Of a stretch of 64,000 bases of DNA, positions 61,803-64,000 are shown piece after piece (position 1 is the stretch's first letter; every line of letters begins with the position of its first letter). Source of the DNA: Citrus sinensis (lineage: Eukaryota; Streptophyta; Magnoliopsida; Sapindales; Rutaceae); contig NC_068559.1 of NCBI RefSeq assembly GCF_022201045.2, forward strand, positions 16,363,501 to 16,427,500. Direction: 5' to 3'. The position numbers and the translations under genes are program-made. Below the pieces are notes generated by a model, which had not been told where the DNA came from, did not search any database, and saw nothing but the letters and a program-made list of their open reading frames with translations.

Positions 61803-62124
61803 TGTTTGTATCTTGAGAAAGTATTAAGAAAATTCTAGAAGAGTTGTGAAACTCAATTCGTTATTTCTTAAACTCAGAATGTTACAAACTGTGGATATTT
61901 ATACTTACATTTCTCAATTTCAATTAGTGTAACTAATCAAAGAATTAATCCACTAACTTTCATCACAATACATTTTGTGTTTCTAACAAACTGTAACTAA
62001 CTAAACTGAGCTGGCATCTAAGCTGGCAGCTACACGTTTGCAACACTCTGTATTATGCTTTAACTTAAGCTTTTCATTCCTCTGTTTTTCCTTGCTTCTT
62101 TCTCCATAATGAGCTACTCTAACA
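61803..62124 (-). repeat. Probable 3' LTR of the copia element
   Basis: On the minus strand a purine-rich tract (TTTGAGGGAGAC) is followed at 62124 by TGTTAGAGTAGC, the usual copia polypurine-tract/LTR junction. A TATA-like AAGTATAAATATCC follows at about 61900. The end near 61803 (ACAAACA) is a guess, because no second LTR is inside the window for comparison. Confidence 0.45.
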
Positions 62125-64000
62125 GTCTCCCTCAAACTCAGCGGACAAAGATGAACGTTGAGTTTGGCTTTTAAGTAATTAAACTTTACAAATGATAAAG
62201 GCTTGGTCATTATATCAAGAACTTGTTCTTCACTTGGCACATATTGAATGCTTAGCTCTCCTGCAATTACTTTATTTCGAATAAAATGCATATATATGCT
62301 TTGTTCTTGAATGGTAAACCAGATTTCTTGCCAACTCTGTAGCACTGACATTTTCACACCAAATTATTGGTTTCTCTTTGCAATCTATCCCCAGTTCTAT
62401 AAACAAGGACTGCAGCCAAGTTAATTCAGCACTTGCTGCTGCCAATGCTCTATACTCACTTTCTACACTGGATCTTGTTATAATAGCCTACTTCTTTGAG
62501 GACCATGATATCAAATTATTGCCCAAATAGATACAATAAGCTCCAATCGATTTCCTATCATCTAAATCACATGTCCAATCTGCATCTGTAAAACTAGTGA
62601 GCTTCATGCTTCATTATCTTATAAATTTCAAACCATAGTCTTAAGTGTCTTTTAGGTACCTTAATACTCTTTTACAAGCCATTAAATGTTGTAGAGTAGG
62701 AGTAGAAACATATTGACTAAGTTTATTCACAGCAAAAGCAATTTCTGGCCTGGTTAATATTAGATATTGCATTCCCCCAACTATACTTCTATAGTGTGAA
62801 GGATCTTCAAGATAACATCCAAGCTCTCATTGAACAACTTTCTGCAACCTTGTTTCAGTGCTCATAAGAGTATTAATTCCTTTGCAGTCTGTCATTTCAA
62901 CCTTGGACAACAAATCTCTCACATATTTCTTTTGTGACAAATAGATACAGTCTGCATCATACAACACTTCAACTCCAAAAAAGTAAGTGCCTATTTGGTA
63001 TGGCTTATTTAAGAGTCATAAGTGCTTATTTAATCGTATAAGCACTTTTTAAAATTTTTTATGGTGTTTGGTTATTTTTTTAATAGAGTTTTTTTAGCTT
63101 AAATAAGCTAATTTACCTCTACTAGTAAAAGCCCAAAATTTGAGCTTTTGGGAGTAGAGGCTATAGAGCTTTTCTAAAAATATATAATATAAAAAATATC
63201 ATACAGTTTAATGGTTCAAAAGTGTTTTTTTTATTGACAACCAAACACCCAATGACTTTTTGTCCAAAAGCTCTATTGGTATAAGCTCTACTGCTATAAG
63301 CTCTACTGTTATAAGCTCTATTTAATAAGCTGTACCAAACGGAGCCTAAGACAAAATTCCAAGGTCTTTCAGAGCAAATGTCGTATTGAACTGAACTATA
63401 AATCTTTCCAATTCTGCAGTGTTTGATCCTGTAATCAAGATGTCATCAACATATATGAGTATTAGAATCAGTGATGTTGAACTTCTTCTAATAAACAAGG
63501 AAGAATCTGAACTAGTGTTAACAAAGCCCCAATGCAGCAGACAACTTTTGAGCTTATCATACCAAGCTCTTGGAGGTTGTTTGAGTCCATATAAGGATTT
63601 ATTTAGCTTGCACACATAACTGAGTTTTTAATTATCAATAAATCATTTAGGTTGACACATGAAAACCTCTTCTGTTAATTCTCTATTAAGAAAGACATTA
63701 TTGACATCAACTTGCCTTACTTTCCACTGATTCATTACTACTAAACTTATCACTACTCTGACAGTGCTGGTTTAATTATTGGACTAAAGGTTTCAAAATA
63801 GTTCACACCTGCTGCTTGTTGAAATCCCTTAGCAACTAGCCTTGCCTTGTATTTAGCCACACTTCCATTAGTATTGTACTTGATTATGTATATCCATTTG
63901 TTCTCAACCACTTGATGATTAGCTTGTCTTGGAACTAATGTCCATGTACCATTTCTGATTAAAGCATCATACTTCTCCTTCATTGCTTGCAGCCACCTTG
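62125..64000 (-). pseudogene. Ty1/copia retrotransposon polyprotein remnant (RT and RNase H), broken
   Basis: Minus-strand fragments match the copia reverse transcriptase/RNase H part of a polyprotein, in N-to-C order. 63983-63753 (running off the window edge) includes NGTWTLVP and YKARLVAKGFQQ. 63615-63349 includes KSLYGLKQPPRAWY and the catalytic YVDD (63453-63442). More reverse transcriptase/RNase H similarity follows from 62983 downwards, and 62357-62125 has a VPSEEQVLDIMTKPL-type RNase H C-terminus. Stops and frameshifts break the frame in several places, notably around 62500-62640, and a short DNA transposon interrupts it at 62987-63346. The element is not functional as it stands; gag, protease and most of integrase would lie beyond the window. 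Confidence 0.88.
62987..63346. mobile_element. Tourist/PIF-Harbinger-like MITE (360 bp) nested in the copia relic, TAA target duplication
   Basis: The left end GTGCCTATTTGGTATGGCTT and the inverted right end GGCTCCGTTTGGTACAGCTT, both followed by ATT, match ungapped at 16 of 23 positions. TAA stands at 62984-62986 and at 63347-63349. Copia reverse-transcriptase similarity stops at one border and resumes in frame at the other if the element and one TAA are discounted, which fixes the borders independently. Repeats of ATAAGCTCTACTG-like words lie near the right end. Confidence 0.82.

Noticed and set aside
1..64000. CRISPR arrays, bacterial operons, plasmid or phage modules
   Set aside because: The window is spliced plant nuclear DNA. 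The direct repeats seen are tandem duplications, transposon parts or microsatellites, without spacer structure.

Overview
This window is AT-rich nuclear DNA of a flowering plant. It has spliced genes with GT-AG introns, a plastid-targeted tetrapyrrole enzyme, SWEET sugar transporters, a TPD1-type anther signal and many small plant DNA transposons. The protein sequences look eudicot. A woody rosid such as Citrus would fit, but that is only an impression from protein similarity and nothing in the window proves a species.

Layout: 1-671 is a decayed hAT transposase. 1-5.7 kb is otherwise transposon-rich spacer holding two short hAT-type elements with perfect 8-bp target duplications. 6032-16903 (+) is a 20-exon MORC4/7-type GHKL ATPase gene (826 aa). 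19722-21391 (-) is a three-exon TPD1-like secreted cysteine-rich protein gene, convergent with MORC. 27577-29937 (+) is glutamate-1-semialdehyde aminomutase (3 exons, 474 aa). 30590-33254 (-) is a membrane-anchored ubiquitin-fold protein (3 exons, 118 aa). It sits head-to-head, 550 bp away, with a 12-exon RluA-family RNA pseudouridine synthase at 33805-40170 (+, 405 aa). 40.2-49.1 kb is a gene-free transposon cluster. 49137-50599 and 54529-56130 (both -) are two tandem clade III SWEET genes (6 exons each; 271 and 285 aa). 61144-61215 is a tRNA-Gln(UUG). 61.8-64 kb is a broken Ty1/copia element on the minus strand, itself interrupted by a Tourist-like element.

The spliced models were assembled by hand from splice sites, codon phase and conserved family motifs. 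Every one closes in frame at a plausible family length. The genes do not form a pathway. As I recall Arabidopsis loci, the order MORC, TPD1, MUB, SWEET matches a block on chromosome 4 (MORC7, TPD1, MUB3/ATGP4, SWEET14) and its duplicate on chromosome 5 (MORC4, SWEET10, SWEET13, with PUS7 further along). The window therefore looks like an unduplicated version of that block.

I found no convincing new biological system. The most informative non-genic signals are the series of short transposons whose target duplications can be read directly, a nested insertion that exactly interrupts a retroelement frame, and a repeat plus inverted-repeat structure inside an intron of the ubiquitin-fold gene.
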